Positions 14,543 through 22,872 of a DNA stretch of 28,378 nucleotides are shown piece after piece (within the stretch, counting starts at the first letter, position 1; every line of letters begins with the position of its first letter). The stretch lies in NCBI GenBank assembly GCA_045633505.1, contig JAZQYK010000084.1, positions 1 to 28,378 on the forward strand, written 5' to 3'. The translations under genes were made by a program, and so were the position numbers. Under the pieces are notes generated by a model. That model worked only from the letters and a program-made list of their open reading frames with translations. It searched no databases and was not told where the DNA came from. The stretch comes from Fimenecus sp045633505 (lineage in GTDB: Bacteria > Bacillota > Clostridia > Oscillospirales > Acutalibacteraceae).

Positions 14543-16069
14543 ATGGATTTTAACGTTAATAAAGAGCAGTTGTCACAATGCGAAACTGTGCCGCAAGGAA
14601 ATGCGGAATATTCGGTAGATTGTGACGTAACCTTACCTGAATATTTGCCGGACATTGTGAGAATACTCAGGTGTTTGTGTATTCCGGGAGTACAATCACA
14701 TCAGATTAACGGCGACAGAATTTCTGCTGACTGTTCTTGTATAGTCAGAGTTTTATATATTTGTGAGCAGGGGAAGGTTCATTGTTTTGAACAAAGTCTC
14801 AGTTTTTCTAAACAGCTTGAACTGAAAACCGCCGATGCTACCGAGGTTTTTGTAGGCGCAAGAACGGATTATGTAAATTACAGGGTTTCGGGTCAGCGCC
14901 GTTTTGAAGTTCACGGTGCAATCACCGTTTATGCCCGTGCAAACGTAAAAAGACAATGTGAGTTTATCACTTCAGCGCAAGGGTGCGGAATTACTGCGCG
15001 ATGCGAAAAGGCAGAGTCTTGCAATTTAACTGCTGTAATTGAAAAACTTTTTACGGTTTCCGAAACAATCGACCCTGCAACGACTGAACAAATCAGCGGA
15101 ATAATAAGCACAAGCGCTACACCGATTATTGATGAAATAAAGGTGATTTCGAACAAATTGTTTTTAAAAGCAGAATTGATTGTGCACACTTGCTTTATTG
15201 TGGGTGAAAGCTGTGAAATTCAAAGCATTGACAACGTTGTAAGTATAAATCAGATTATTGAAGTGCCGCAGATTGATGATAAATGTGACGTTGATGCATT
15301 GCTTTCGGTTTTGTGCCTTGACGTGAAAACGCGATATGAGTCTTCCACTAACAAAAACCTGCTGGATATTTCAGCCGTGTTGAATTTCTCTGCTTGCGGA
15401 TACGTTACTCTGCCGATTACGGTTATAAAAGACGCTTATTCAACCAAATATGAGGCTGAACTGAAAAAGGTTGACGTTAGCCTTATGTGTCTTGAGGAAA
15501 AAATCGAAGATACGTTTCTTTGCCGCGGCAGTTGTGATTTGAGCACAACGGGATTTAACAAGATTTACAGCTTTGTTTGTAATGATATCGTTGCCGACTT
15601 TTCTAACAGTGATGACGGAATTTTAATTAACGGCGAGGTGACGGCAGATATCATTTTTGAAGATTTAAAAGGGGAAACGGCCTTTGCTCAAAGAAAAATG
15701 CCATTTGAATACAAATCTCCTTTAAAAACAGAAAAAAGCCGTCTCGTCTGTCAACCCGACTGTGTTGTTTCCGCTTCAAGTTTTGTGATTAACGAGGCAG
15801 GAAAACTGGACGTAAGATTTGAGGTTAACGTTCACGGATTTGTCTTTTCTTATGATGAAAAATTTATTGCAACGGATATTACCGTAGATGAAACCAAGGT
15901 AAAAACAGTAAAGTCTGCCTCTTTGACGGTGTATTTTGCAGAGAAAAACGAAAGTCTGTGGAGTATTGCAGAAAAATACAACACCACAACCGAAGCAATT
16001 ATTCGTGAAAACGGCTTGACGGATGGGGTCATTGAAAAGAATTGCAGACTTTTGATACCAAAAATGTAA
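14543..16069 (+). CDS. sipL: SipL, SpoIVA-interacting spore coat protein
   Basis: A 508-residue protein of DUF3794 (SPOCS) and LysM architecture. Repeated SPOCS segments are visible at about 30-140 (DVTLPEYLPDIVRILRC, the family signature), 160-280 (ATTEQISGIISTSATPIIDE) and 300-440. The last 45 residues form a LysM domain (YFAEKNESLWSIAEKYNTTT ... CRLLIPKM). In Clostridioides difficile, SipL uses its LysM domain to bind SpoIVA and anchor coat to the forespore surface. spoIVA follows 12 bp downstream here, which strongly supports the name. ATG 14543 follows AAAGGAGA; an earlier in-frame ATG at 14516 lacks a ribosome site. Expression is expected in the mother cell. Confidence 0.88.
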   Translation: MDFNVNKEQLSQCETVPQGNAEYSVDCDVTLPEYLPDIVRILRCLCIPGVQSHQINGDRISADCSCIVRVLYICEQGKVHCFEQSLSFSKQLELKTADATEVFVGARTDYVNYRVSGQRRFEVHGAITVYARANVKRQCEFITSAQGCGITARCEKAESCNLTAVIEKLFTVSETIDPATTEQISGIISTSATPIIDEIKVISNKLFLKAELIVHTCFIVGESCEIQSIDNVVSINQIIEVPQIDDKCDVDALLSVLCLDVKTRYESSTNKNLLDISAVLNFSACGYVTLPITVIKDAYSTKYEAELKKVDVSLMCLEEKIEDTFLCRGSCDLSTTGFNKIYSFVCNDIVADFSNSDDGILINGEVTADIIFEDLKGETAFAQRKMPFEYKSPLKTEKSRLVCQPDCVVSASSFVINEAGKLDVRFEVNVHGFVFSYDEKFIATDITVDETKVKTVKSASLTVYFAEKNESLWSIAEKYNTTTEAIIRENGLTDGVIEKNCRLLIPKM

Positions 16070-16081
16070 GGGGTGACGGAA

Positions 16082-17560
16082 ATGAGTAATTCAAGTATTT
16101 ATAAAGACATAGCCGTGCGTACTGGCGGTGATATTTATATTGGTGTAGTAGGTCCTGTCAGAACGGGTAAATCCACGTTTATCAAAAAATTTATGGATTG
16201 CATCGTGCTTCCCAATATGGAAAACGATGCGATGCGTGAAAGGGCTAACGATGAACTGCCTCAATCTTCAGCAGGACGCACGATTATGACTACCGAGCCG
16301 AAATTTATTCCTGAAAATGCAGTTAAAATCACCTTGCCCGACAATGCAGAATTCAACGTGAGAATGATTGACTGTGTTGGTTATATCGTGCCAAGCTCTT
16401 TAGGATATATCGAGGGTGACGGACCGCGTATGGTGCATACTCCTTGGTATGAAAACGAAATACCTTTTAATATGGCGGCTGAAATCGGCACGCAAAAGGT
16501 AATAACAGAGCATTCCACAATTGGTTTGGTTGTAACAACTGACGGAAGTATAAGTGATATTCCTCGTGATGAATATGAAGAAGCGGAAGAACGAGTTATT
16601 AATGAACTTCGTGAACTTAACAAGCCCTTTGTGGTGTTGCTTAATTGTATGTATCCCAACAGCGAAAGTGCGCAAAAGCTAAGCAACGAGCTGTCTGCAA
16701 AATATTCTGTGCCCGTAGTGGCAGTCAGTTGTCTGGACCTGACGGAAACCGAAATCAAAGAAATAATAACGCAGATTTTGTTTGAATTTCCCGTGAAAGA
16801 AATCGGCATTGACCTGCCTTTGTGGTTAATCACGTTACCTGAAGGGCATTGGCTGAAAAGTGAAGTTTATAAAACCGTGATGCAATCAATAGAAAAAGTG
16901 GAATACGTGCGCGATATCAGCATAATGACCGATATGCTTCAAGATTGTGAGCATATATCAACCGCAAAAATTCACAATATGGATTTAAGCGTGGGAAGTG
17001 CCAGAATTACCGTTGAAATGAGTGACGGTCTGTTTTATAAAATTCTTGAAGAAGAAACAGGCCTGAAAATTGAAGATGAGCAAGAACTTTTGAGCTGTAT
17101 CAAAGAATTATCAGCGGTTAAAAAAGAATATTCACGAATTAAAACTGCTCTTGATGAGGTTGAGTCCACGGGGTATGGAATTGTAATGCCAACAATTTCC
17201 GAGTTAACTCTTGACGAGCCTGAAATTGTGAAGCAGGGAGGCAGATACGGGGTAAGACTTTCCGCATCAGCACCGTCAATTCATCTTTTAAAAGCCAATA
17301 TACAGACTGAAGTAGCTCCAATCGTGGGAAGCGAAAGTCAGTCGGAGGAATTGGTGAAATATCTCCTTGAAGGCTTTGAAGAAGACCCGCACAAAATCTG
17401 GGAGTCCAACATTTTCGGTAAATCCCTGAACGAGTTAGTCAATGAAGGACTGCGCAACAAACTTTACCACATGCCGACGGATGCGCGAATGAAATTTCAG
17501 GAAACTCTTGAGAGAGTAATCAACGAAGGCTGCAACGGACTCCTTTGCATAATTTTATAA
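16082..17560 (+). CDS. spoIVA: Stage IV sporulation protein A
   Basis: A 492-residue ATPase, the same length as Bacillus subtilis SpoIVA. It polymerises irreversibly on the forespore outer membrane as the base layer of the coat. The N-terminal P-loop GPVRTGKST (24-32) and ELPQSSAGRTIMTTEPKFIP (Sensor/switch region) are nearly identical to the B. subtilis protein as I recall it; VDCVGY-type MIDCVGYIVPSSLGY follows. Middle and C-terminal domains end in ETLERVINEGCNGLLCIIL, the conserved tail needed for localisation. AAGGGGTGA precedes ATG 16082; an upstream GTG overlaps that site. Cotranscribed with sipL. A perfect terminator follows. Confidence 0.95.
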   Translation: MSNSSIYKDIAVRTGGDIYIGVVGPVRTGKSTFIKKFMDCIVLPNMENDAMRERANDELPQSSAGRTIMTTEPKFIPENAVKITLPDNAEFNVRMIDCVGYIVPSSLGYIEGDGPRMVHTPWYENEIPFNMAAEIGTQKVITEHSTIGLVVTTDGSISDIPRDEYEEAEERVINELRELNKPFVVLLNCMYPNSESAQKLSNELSAKYSVPVVAVSCLDLTETEIKEIITQILFEFPVKEIGIDLPLWLITLPEGHWLKSEVYKTVMQSIEKVEYVRDISIMTDMLQDCEHISTAKIHNMDLSVGSARITVEMSDGLFYKILEEETGLKIEDEQELLSCIKELSAVKKEYSRIKTALDEVESTGYGIVMPTISELTLDEPEIVKQGGRYGVRLSASAPSIHLLKANIQTEVAPIVGSESQSEELVKYLLEGFEEDPHKIWESNIFGKSLNELVNEGLRNKLYHMPTDARMKFQETLERVINEGCNGLLCIIL

Positions 17561-17564
17561 GGTT

Positions 17565-17600
17565 AAAAAGCAGAATTCATAAGGCAGAATTCTGCTTTTT
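17565..17600 (+). terminator. Rho-independent terminator of sipL-spoIVA
   Basis: AAAAAGCAGAATTC (17565-17578), an 8-nt loop, and GAATTCTGCTTTTT (17587-17600): a perfect 14-bp stem ending in a T-run, right after the spoIVA stop. Confidence 0.92.
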
Positions 17601-17603
17601 ATA

Positions 17604-17632
17604 TTGCAATATTTATGCTTTATTGTTATACT
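17604..17632 (+). promoter_or_regulatory. Promoter of the alpha-galactosidase gene
   Basis: TTGCAA (17604-17609), a 17-bp spacer and TATACT (17627-17632), 40 bp before the start codon. No cre-like palindrome or regulator gene is seen nearby. Confidence 0.65.
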
Positions 17633-17671
17633 TAACTCATAGGAAAAATTTGACCTTTGGGGGTAAAAAAT

Positions 17672-19762
17672 ATGGCAATTCATATTCTTGAAAACAATAT
17701 TTTTATACTTGAAACCAAAAATACTCATTACGTTTTAGGTGTGGACAAAAACGGGAACAACCGTCATCTTCATTGGGGCAAAAAATGTCTTGCTTCTGAT
17801 TATGAAATAAAGAACATCTGGGACGAAAATTCAAATCATACCAGTCTGGATATGGCACGTCAGGAATTTACCGCTTTTGGCGGAATTATGTATCGTGAAA
17901 GTGATTTGAAAGTTCGTTTTTCCGATAAGTGCCGTGAAATTGAACTTGATTTTGTTGATGTAAAAGCAGAGGATAACACACTTGCTGTTATTTTAAAGGA
18001 CAAGGCTTATCCTTTAGAGGTTGTACTTAAATATAAAGTTCAGGATAATGATGATATCATCACTCGTTGGGCAGAAATAAAGAACACAGGCAAGGATACA
18101 ATTGCGCTTGATAGAGTTTTTTCTGCTGAGCTCACTCTCCCATCTCAATATCCATATACATTCAAGAACACAAACGGCTCATGGGGTGGAGAATTTGTTG
18201 AAACGGAATCCACTCTTGAGGGTGGCGCGCTTGTGTTTGACAGTAAACGAGGCACAAGCGGACATAATCAGTCTCCATATTTTATAGCGTATCAGAATGC
18301 TGACGAAAATCAGGGCGACGTGTATTTCGGAACACTTGCTTACAGCGGTAATTTCAAAGTGCTTTGCACAAGAGATTTGTTCTATACAACAAGAATTTCA
18401 TTAGGTCTTAACGACCACGATTTCAAATATGAGTTAAAGACAAACGAAACGCTTGAGACACCAAAGGTATTCTGTGGCTATTCTTCACAAGGCTTTGGCG
18501 AAATGAGTCGTCAGATGAACAGATTTGCCATCAATCACGTGTTGCCGAAGCAGTTTAACGATAAGGTTTTACCCGTTTTATATAACTCTTGGGAAGCAAC
18601 CGAATTTGACGTTAACACAAAAGACCAGACAAAACTTGCAAAACTTGCCGCCGCGATGGGTGTTGAACTCTTCGTTATGGACGACGGTTGGTTCGGCGCG
18701 AGAAATCACGACCGCGCAGGTCTCGGTGACTGGTTCGTTAACAAGAAAAAGTTCCCTAAGGGACTTGATGAGCTTATAAACAACGTGAATAAATTGGGTA
18801 TGGATTTCGGCCTTTGGTTCGAGCCTGAAATGGTAAATCCTGATTCCGATTTGTTCCGTGCACATCCTGATTGGGCTTATCATTATGACACAAGAACTGC
18901 TCACACTCTCCGTCATCAGCTGGTGCTTAATATGACGAGAGAAGACGTTCAGGAATACATCTTTGACAGACTCGACACAATGCTCACCGAACACAATATT
19001 AAATATATTAAATGGGATATGAACCGTCCTTTGTCCGAAACGGGTGCAGAAAATCTTGATTGTCCGCAGGAGTTGTGGTACCGCCACACTCAAGCAGTTT
19101 ATTCAATTGTTGACAGACTTAAAGAAAAACACCCTGACGTTGCCTTTGAAAGCTGTTCTTCAGGCGGCGGCAGAAGTGATTACGGCGCGCTTTTGCACTA
19201 TGACCAGGTGTGGACGTCTGACAACACAAGTGCGATTGACAGAATGATGATGCAGAAGTGGTTTACATATCTTCGTCCGACAAAGGTTATGCGCGCTTGG
19301 GTGACAGACGTTAACTGGTACAATCCGCCGATGAGCCTTGATTTCAGATTCCACATAGCAATGCAGGGCTCACTGGGAGTTGGAGGAAAACTTACAAAAT
19401 ATAGCCTTACTGACCTTGCGACAGCCCGAAAGAACGTAACGCTTTATAAGGAAATCCGTCATATCGTGCAATTGGGCGACCTTTACAGAATTCTCGACCC
19501 CGACCGCGATGAAATTCTTTTTAATCTCTATGTTACAGAAGATAAAACTGAAGCAGTTGCATTCCTTTCATCAGTTGTTACAAGATTTATGCAAAAAGAA
19601 ATTCCTTTAAGATTTACAGGTCTTGCTGACGACAAGATTTATAAACTTAAAATCGGCAAGGAAAAGTATGAAAAGAGCGGTGCATATCTTAAAAACGTTG
19701 GTATTCCTACAACTGTAAGAGGTATGGGGTACAACGAGATTATTAAGATAAAAGCAAAATAA
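17672..19762 (+). CDS. Alpha-galactosidase, GH36
   Basis: A 696-residue cytoplasmic enzyme (no signal peptide) that removes terminal alpha-1,6-galactose from melibiose, raffinose and related sugars. An N-terminal beta-sandwich (about 1-290) is followed by the TIM barrel (about 300-620): YNSWEATEFDV (305-314), FVMDDGWFGARNHDRAGLGD (335-353), nucleophile Asp449 in YIKWDMNRPLSE, SCSSGGGRSDYG (494-505) and acid/base Asp517 in WTSDNTSAIDR, then a C-terminal beta domain. Length and motifs match the tetrameric GH36 group. ATG 17672 follows GGGGGT; an in-frame TTG upstream overlaps it. It is a single gene with its own promoter; no sugar transporter adjoins, so uptake must be encoded elsewhere. Confidence 0.93.
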   Translation: MAIHILENNIFILETKNTHYVLGVDKNGNNRHLHWGKKCLASDYEIKNIWDENSNHTSLDMARQEFTAFGGIMYRESDLKVRFSDKCREIELDFVDVKAEDNTLAVILKDKAYPLEVVLKYKVQDNDDIITRWAEIKNTGKDTIALDRVFSAELTLPSQYPYTFKNTNGSWGGEFVETESTLEGGALVFDSKRGTSGHNQSPYFIAYQNADENQGDVYFGTLAYSGNFKVLCTRDLFYTTRISLGLNDHDFKYELKTNETLETPKVFCGYSSQGFGEMSRQMNRFAINHVLPKQFNDKVLPVLYNSWEATEFDVNTKDQTKLAKLAAAMGVELFVMDDGWFGARNHDRAGLGDWFVNKKKFPKGLDELINNVNKLGMDFGLWFEPEMVNPDSDLFRAHPDWAYHYDTRTAHTLRHQLVLNMTREDVQEYIFDRLDTMLTEHNIKYIKWDMNRPLSETGAENLDCPQELWYRHTQAVYSIVDRLKEKHPDVAFESCSSGGGRSDYGALLHYDQVWTSDNTSAIDRMMMQKWFTYLRPTKVMRAWVTDVNWYNPPMSLDFRFHIAMQGSLGVGGKLTKYSLTDLATARKNVTLYKEIRHIVQLGDLYRILDPDRDEILFNLYVTEDKTEAVAFLSSVVTRFMQKEIPLRFTGLADDKIYKLKIGKEKYEKSGAYLKNVGIPTTVRGMGYNEIIKIKAK

Positions 19763-19790
19763 TAAGCCTTGTTTTGTCAAATGGTTTTAG

Positions 19791-19819
19791 TTGCGTTTTA
19801 GCAAATAATATGTTAAAAT
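19791..19819 (+). promoter_or_regulatory. Promoter of the gtrA-family gene
   Basis: TTGCGT (19791-19796), a 17-bp spacer and TAAAAT (19814-19819), 28 bp before the start codon. Confidence 0.55.
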
Positions 19820-19847
19820 GTTTCAATCAATCGGAAAGGCTTTGTTT

Positions 19848-20297
19848 ATGAAAAAACTTTTTGAAAAATACCGTGAACTGATTATTTACGTAATCGTCGG
19901 CGCGTTAACCACTACCGTGAATTACGTAATTCATTTCAGTTTGCGTTCCATCAATGTGAATTATTATATTGCTTTAAGCGCGGCTTGGCTGTGCGCTGTG
20001 CTTTTTGCTTATGCCGCCAATCGCATTTTTGTATTTGAAAGTAAGGTGCGCGGCAAGGCGCAAATCAAGGAATTCATTTTGTTCATTGGCGCAAGATTGT
20101 TTTCTTATGGTATTGAAATGTTGATTTCCTTTATATTTATTGATTGCGCAGGGGCAGATAAATTTATTTGGCAGCCTGATTTTGTTGAAAATGCAATACC
20201 GTTGGGCGAGATACTTGTTAAAACAGGCTCTCAGGTAATAATCGTGCTTTCAAACTTTATTTTCAGCAAACTGGTAATATTTAAAAAAGAAAAATAG
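19848..20297 (+). CDS. GtrA family membrane protein
   Basis: A 149-residue protein with four membrane helices (about residues 11-30, 38-62, 75-100 and 120-142), the size and layout of the GtrA family. Family marks include YVIVGALTTTVNYVIHFSL, the Asn-rich second helix with YAANRIFVFES, and the end FIFSKLVIFKKEK (the usual 'N-F-x-x-x-R-x-x-V-F' tail). GtrA proteins are thought to flip polyprenyl-linked sugars during cell-wall or surface glycan modification. The start ATG 19848 follows AAAGG at 8 nt; an upstream ATG at 19818 sits in the -10 box. The gene stands alone, with a hairpin terminator after it, so the partner glycosyltransferase is not local. Confidence 0.85.
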   Translation: MKKLFEKYRELIIYVIVGALTTTVNYVIHFSLRSINVNYYIALSAAWLCAVLFAYAANRIFVFESKVRGKAQIKEFILFIGARLFSYGIEMLISFIFIDCAGADKFIWQPDFVENAIPLGEILVKTGSQVIIVLSNFIFSKLVIFKKEK

Positions 20298-20302
20298 TAT
20301 GC

Positions 20303-20362
20303 AAATATTCACCGAGAAAATGTATAAATATACATAAAATCGGTGAATATTTTTATTTTTAT
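20303..20362 (+). terminator. Long hairpin terminator after gtrA
   Basis: AAATATTCACCGA (20303-20315) pairs with TCGGTGAATATTT (20340-20352), and the loop itself holds the palindrome ATGTATAAATATACAT. TTTATTTTTATG follows. It ends 10 bp before the next promoter. Confidence 0.85.
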
Positions 20363-20372
20363 GAATAAAACC

Positions 20373-20400
20373 TTGACTTTTTTGAATATAGTTGTATAAT
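20373..20400 (+). promoter_or_regulatory. Strong promoter of the amino-acid ABC operon
   Basis: TTGACT (20373-20378), a 16-bp spacer and TATAAT (20395-20400), about 50 bp before the binding-protein start. No riboswitch fold is evident in the short leader. Confidence 0.85.
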
Positions 20401-20451
20401 GAACCCGTAAATTCAAACGAATTTAATATTTACATAAAGGAGTAAATAAAA

Positions 20452-21279
20452 ATGAAAAAATCAGTTAAAATTCTTTCAGTCGTTCTTGCTCTTGTTATCG
20501 TAATCGGTTGCTTTGCAGCTTGTGGCGGTAATGACACACCTGAGGTTGATACACTTCAAATCGGTGTTCAGACAAACACAACGGGTGACCTTTATTCATC
20601 ATGGGACTTCGGTGACGATGCTGTTGTTCGTTATGACAACGGCGCTTTGGCTGTTGAAGCTCTTAAAAACGGTAAGGTTGACTGCGTAATTATCGATAAC
20701 GAACCTGCAAAGGCTTACGTTGCAGCAAACACAGGACTTAAAGTTCTTGAAACAGCTTATGCTGAAGAACAGTATGCTATCTGCTTCCAGAAGGATAACA
20801 CAGACCTTAAAGATGCTGTTAACGGTGCTCTTAAAGACCTTATTGCAGACGGTTCAGTTAAGGCTATCATTGACAAATACATCAACGGCGCTGAAGGCGA
20901 ACTTGTTGGTGTTCCTGTAACAGCAGTTGATACAGACAAGCCAAATCTTGTTATGGCAACAAATGCTGAATTCCCACCTTATGAATACATTGATGGCGAT
21001 ATGTACTACGGCATTGACGTTGAGGTTGCTAAGATTATCGCTGACAAGCTTGGCTATGACCTTGTGATTGAAAACGTTGCATTTGACTCAATCATTCCTG
21101 GTGTTCAGTCAGGTAAATATGATATGGGTATGGCAGGTATGACAGTTACTGACGAAAGACTTGAAAGCGTTGACTTCTCAGATTCTTACGCAACAGGCGT
21201 TCAGGCTGTTATCGTTTCAGAAAACAGCAAGATTCAGTCAATCGAAGACTTTGACCCATACTATCTTCCAGCAGAATAA
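20452..21279 (+). CDS. Circularly permuted amino-acid-binding lipoprotein
   Basis: A 275-residue solute-binding lipoprotein: signal peptide 1-23 and lipid-carrying Cys24 (FAAC). In ordinary SBP_bac_3 proteins the order is TNAEFPPYEY ... TDERLESVDFS, then IGVQTNTTGD ... VDCVIIDNEPA ... IIDKYI. Here residues about 35-145 are the canonical second half and residues about 165-268 the canonical first half, joined by a 20-residue linker (146-165). Ligand-contact elements are all kept: the aromatic NAEFPPYEY, Arg236 for the carboxylate, TNTTGD (41-46) and Asp82 for the amine. Total length is normal, so this is a permutation, not a truncation or duplication. AAAGGAG precedes the ATG. Permease and ATPase genes follow. 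Binds a polar amino acid, exact ligand unknown. Confidence 0.88.
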   Translation: MKKSVKILSVVLALVIVIGCFAACGGNDTPEVDTLQIGVQTNTTGDLYSSWDFGDDAVVRYDNGALAVEALKNGKVDCVIIDNEPAKAYVAANTGLKVLETAYAEEQYAICFQKDNTDLKDAVNGALKDLIADGSVKAIIDKYINGAEGELVGVPVTAVDTDKPNLVMATNAEFPPYEYIDGDMYYGIDVEVAKIIADKLGYDLVIENVAFDSIIPGVQSGKYDMGMAGMTVTDERLESVDFSDSYATGVQAVIVSENSKIQSIEDFDPYYLPAE

Positions 21280-21302
21280 GAAATAGCTTTATAAATATTT
21301 CG

Positions 21303-21334
21303 TTCAGGGCGGACTAAAACCGCCCTGAATTTTT
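21303..21334 (+). terminator. Intra-operon terminator after the binding protein
   Basis: TTCAGGGCGG (21303-21312), loop ACTAAAA, CCGCCCTGAA (21320-21329) and TTTTT. The stem is perfect and GC-rich. The permease has no promoter of its own in the 77-bp gap, so this hairpin probably sets a high ratio of binding protein to membrane components through partial read-through. Confidence 0.9.
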
Positions 21335-21356
21335 GAGTTTATGAAAGGAAAGTATT

Positions 21357-22091
21357 ATGTTTGACACTTTAATGGAGTTTGTTGATAAATTCCAAAGAGT
21401 TATGATTGACGGTGACCGTTATAAGTTTATTTTAGACGGTTTGCAGAACACGTTTACAATCACTTTTGGCGCATTGGCAATTGGTATTATTCTTGGTATC
21501 GTTGTTGCCGCAATCCGTACGTCCTTTGACAAAAACAAAGAGTCAATGAAACTTCGCGGCGGAGTTGGTTACTATGTTCTTGCGGTATTAAACGCAATTT
21601 GCAAGTTTTATCTTACCGTAACTCGCGGTACACCCGTTGTCGTTCAGTTGATGATTTCATATTTCGTAATTTTCGCATTGGCTGATAACGGTATCCCTGT
21701 TGCAATTTTTGCGTTCGGTGTAAATTCAGGCGCTTACGTTGCTGAAATTTTCCGTGCAGGTATTATGTCGGTTGACCACGGACAGTTTGAAGCAGGAAGA
21801 AGTCTTGGCTTCAACTATTTCCAGACGATGAGATTTATTGTTATTCCACAGATGTTCAAAGCAGTTCTTCCTACGCTTTGTAATGAATTTATCGCACTTT
21901 TAAAGGAAACGTCAGTTGCGGGTTACGTTGGTGTTATTGACCTTACAAAAGCAGGTAACACAATCGCAGGCAGAACCTTTGAATATTTCATTCCGCTTTT
22001 AACAGTTGCGGTTATTTATCTTGTAATCGTTATGATTCTTTCATGGCTTGTAGGTATTCTTGAAAGGAGGTTGCGTAAGAGTGACAGATAA
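21357..22091 (+). CDS. Polar amino-acid ABC transporter permease
   Basis: A 244-residue inner-membrane subunit of the HisMQ/GlnP type with about five hydrophobic helices. The N-terminal part has FILDGLQNTFTITFGALAIG, the usual start of the transport domain, followed by LTVTRGTPVVVQLMISYFVI. The ATPase-docking EAA loop is FEAGRSLGFNYFQTMRFIVIP (about residues 146-166). Residues LLKETSVAGYVGVIDLTKAG follow, typical of this family. GAAAGG precedes ATG 21357. It overlaps the ATPase gene start by 11 bp. Works as a homodimer with the downstream ATPase and the upstream binding lipoprotein. Confidence 0.92.
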   Translation: MFDTLMEFVDKFQRVMIDGDRYKFILDGLQNTFTITFGALAIGIILGIVVAAIRTSFDKNKESMKLRGGVGYYVLAVLNAICKFYLTVTRGTPVVVQLMISYFVIFALADNGIPVAIFAFGVNSGAYVAEIFRAGIMSVDHGQFEAGRSLGFNYFQTMRFIVIPQMFKAVLPTLCNEFIALLKETSVAGYVGVIDLTKAGNTIAGRTFEYFIPLLTVAVIYLVIVMILSWLVGILERRLRKSDR

Positions 22092-22824
22092 CGTGCTTAT
22101 TAAAGTAGAAAATCTGAAAAAGCATTATACCGGCGGCGTCGTTAAAGCGCTTGACGGTATTAACTGTGAAATCAGAAAGGGCGAAGTCGTTGTTATTGTG
22201 GGTCCTTCAGGTTCAGGTAAGTCAACTCTTTTGCGTTCACTGAACCTTCTTGAAATCCCCACAAGTGGTAAAATCTATTTTGACGGTGTTGATATTACGG
22301 ACAAAAAGACCGATATTAACACTCACCGTCAGAGAATGGGAATGGTGTTCCAGCACTTTAATTTGTTCCCGAATATGAACGTGCTTAAAAATATGACGAA
22401 AGCGCCAACGACTCTTTTGAAGAAAAGCAAAGAGAATGCAGAAACACAAGCACTTGAATTGCTTGACAGAGTAGGGCTTAAAGACCGTGCAGACGCATAT
22501 CCGAGTCAGCTTTCAGGCGGACAGAAACAGCGTGTTGCTATTGTCCGTGCTCTTTGTATGGAGCCTGAAGTAATGCTCTTTGACGAGCCGACAAGTGCTC
22601 TTGACCCAGAAATGGTCGGCGAAGTGCTTGACGTTATGAAAAACCTTGCCCGCGAGGGTATGACAATGGTTGTGGTTACTCACGAAATGGGCTTTGCCCG
22701 TGAGGTTGGTACGAGAGTTATTTTTATGGATGAAGGAAAAATCATTGAGGAAAATACTCCTGACCAATTCTTTACAAATCCGCAAAACCCACGACTTAAA
22801 GATTTCTTGTCAAAAGTTTTATAA
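22081..22824 (+). CDS. Polar amino-acid ABC transporter ATPase
   Basis: A 247-residue cytoplasmic motor of the GlnQ/HisP type. Walker A is GPSGSGKST, the Q-loop region MVFQHFNLFPNMNVLKN, the signature QLSGGQKQR, Walker B VMLFDEPTSALDPEMVGEVL with catalytic Glu, and the switch His in VVVTHEMGFAREVG. All catalytic residues are intact. The start is GTG 22081, 10 nt after AAAGGAGG (22063-22070); reading starts at an upstream TTG would place this ribosome site inside the gene. Overlap with the permease gene implies translational coupling. The terminator at 22838-22872 ends the operon. Confidence 0.93.
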   Translation: MTDNVLIKVENLKKHYTGGVVKALDGINCEIRKGEVVVIVGPSGSGKSTLLRSLNLLEIPTSGKIYFDGVDITDKKTDINTHRQRMGMVFQHFNLFPNMNVLKNMTKAPTTLLKKSKENAETQALELLDRVGLKDRADAYPSQLSGGQKQRVAIVRALCMEPEVMLFDEPTSALDPEMVGEVLDVMKNLAREGMTMVVVTHEMGFAREVGTRVIFMDEGKIIEENTPDQFFTNPQNPRLKDFLSKVL

Positions 22825-22837
22825 TGCATAAAAAAAC

Positions 22838-22872
22838 ATCACTTCGGCATAATATTGCTGAGGTGATTTTTT
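22838..22872 (+). terminator. Terminator whose 3' arm holds a ribosome site
   Basis: ATCACTTCGGCA (22838-22849), loop TAATAT, TGCTGAGGTGAT (22856-22867): a 12-bp stem with two G-U pairs, A6 ahead and a T6 run behind. The right arm carries GAGGTGAT, the ribosome site for the small gene starting at 22873. Folding would both end transcription and hide that site. Confidence 0.8.

Noticed and set aside
18578..19093. 171-codon frame opposite the alpha-galactosidase
   Set aside because: Antisense to the catalytic barrel region; composition follows the sense-strand codon pattern and no start signals are present.
20452..21279. Truncated or tandem-duplicated binding protein
   Set aside because: Each canonical half occurs once and in full, and the length equals an ordinary family member, so permutation fits better.
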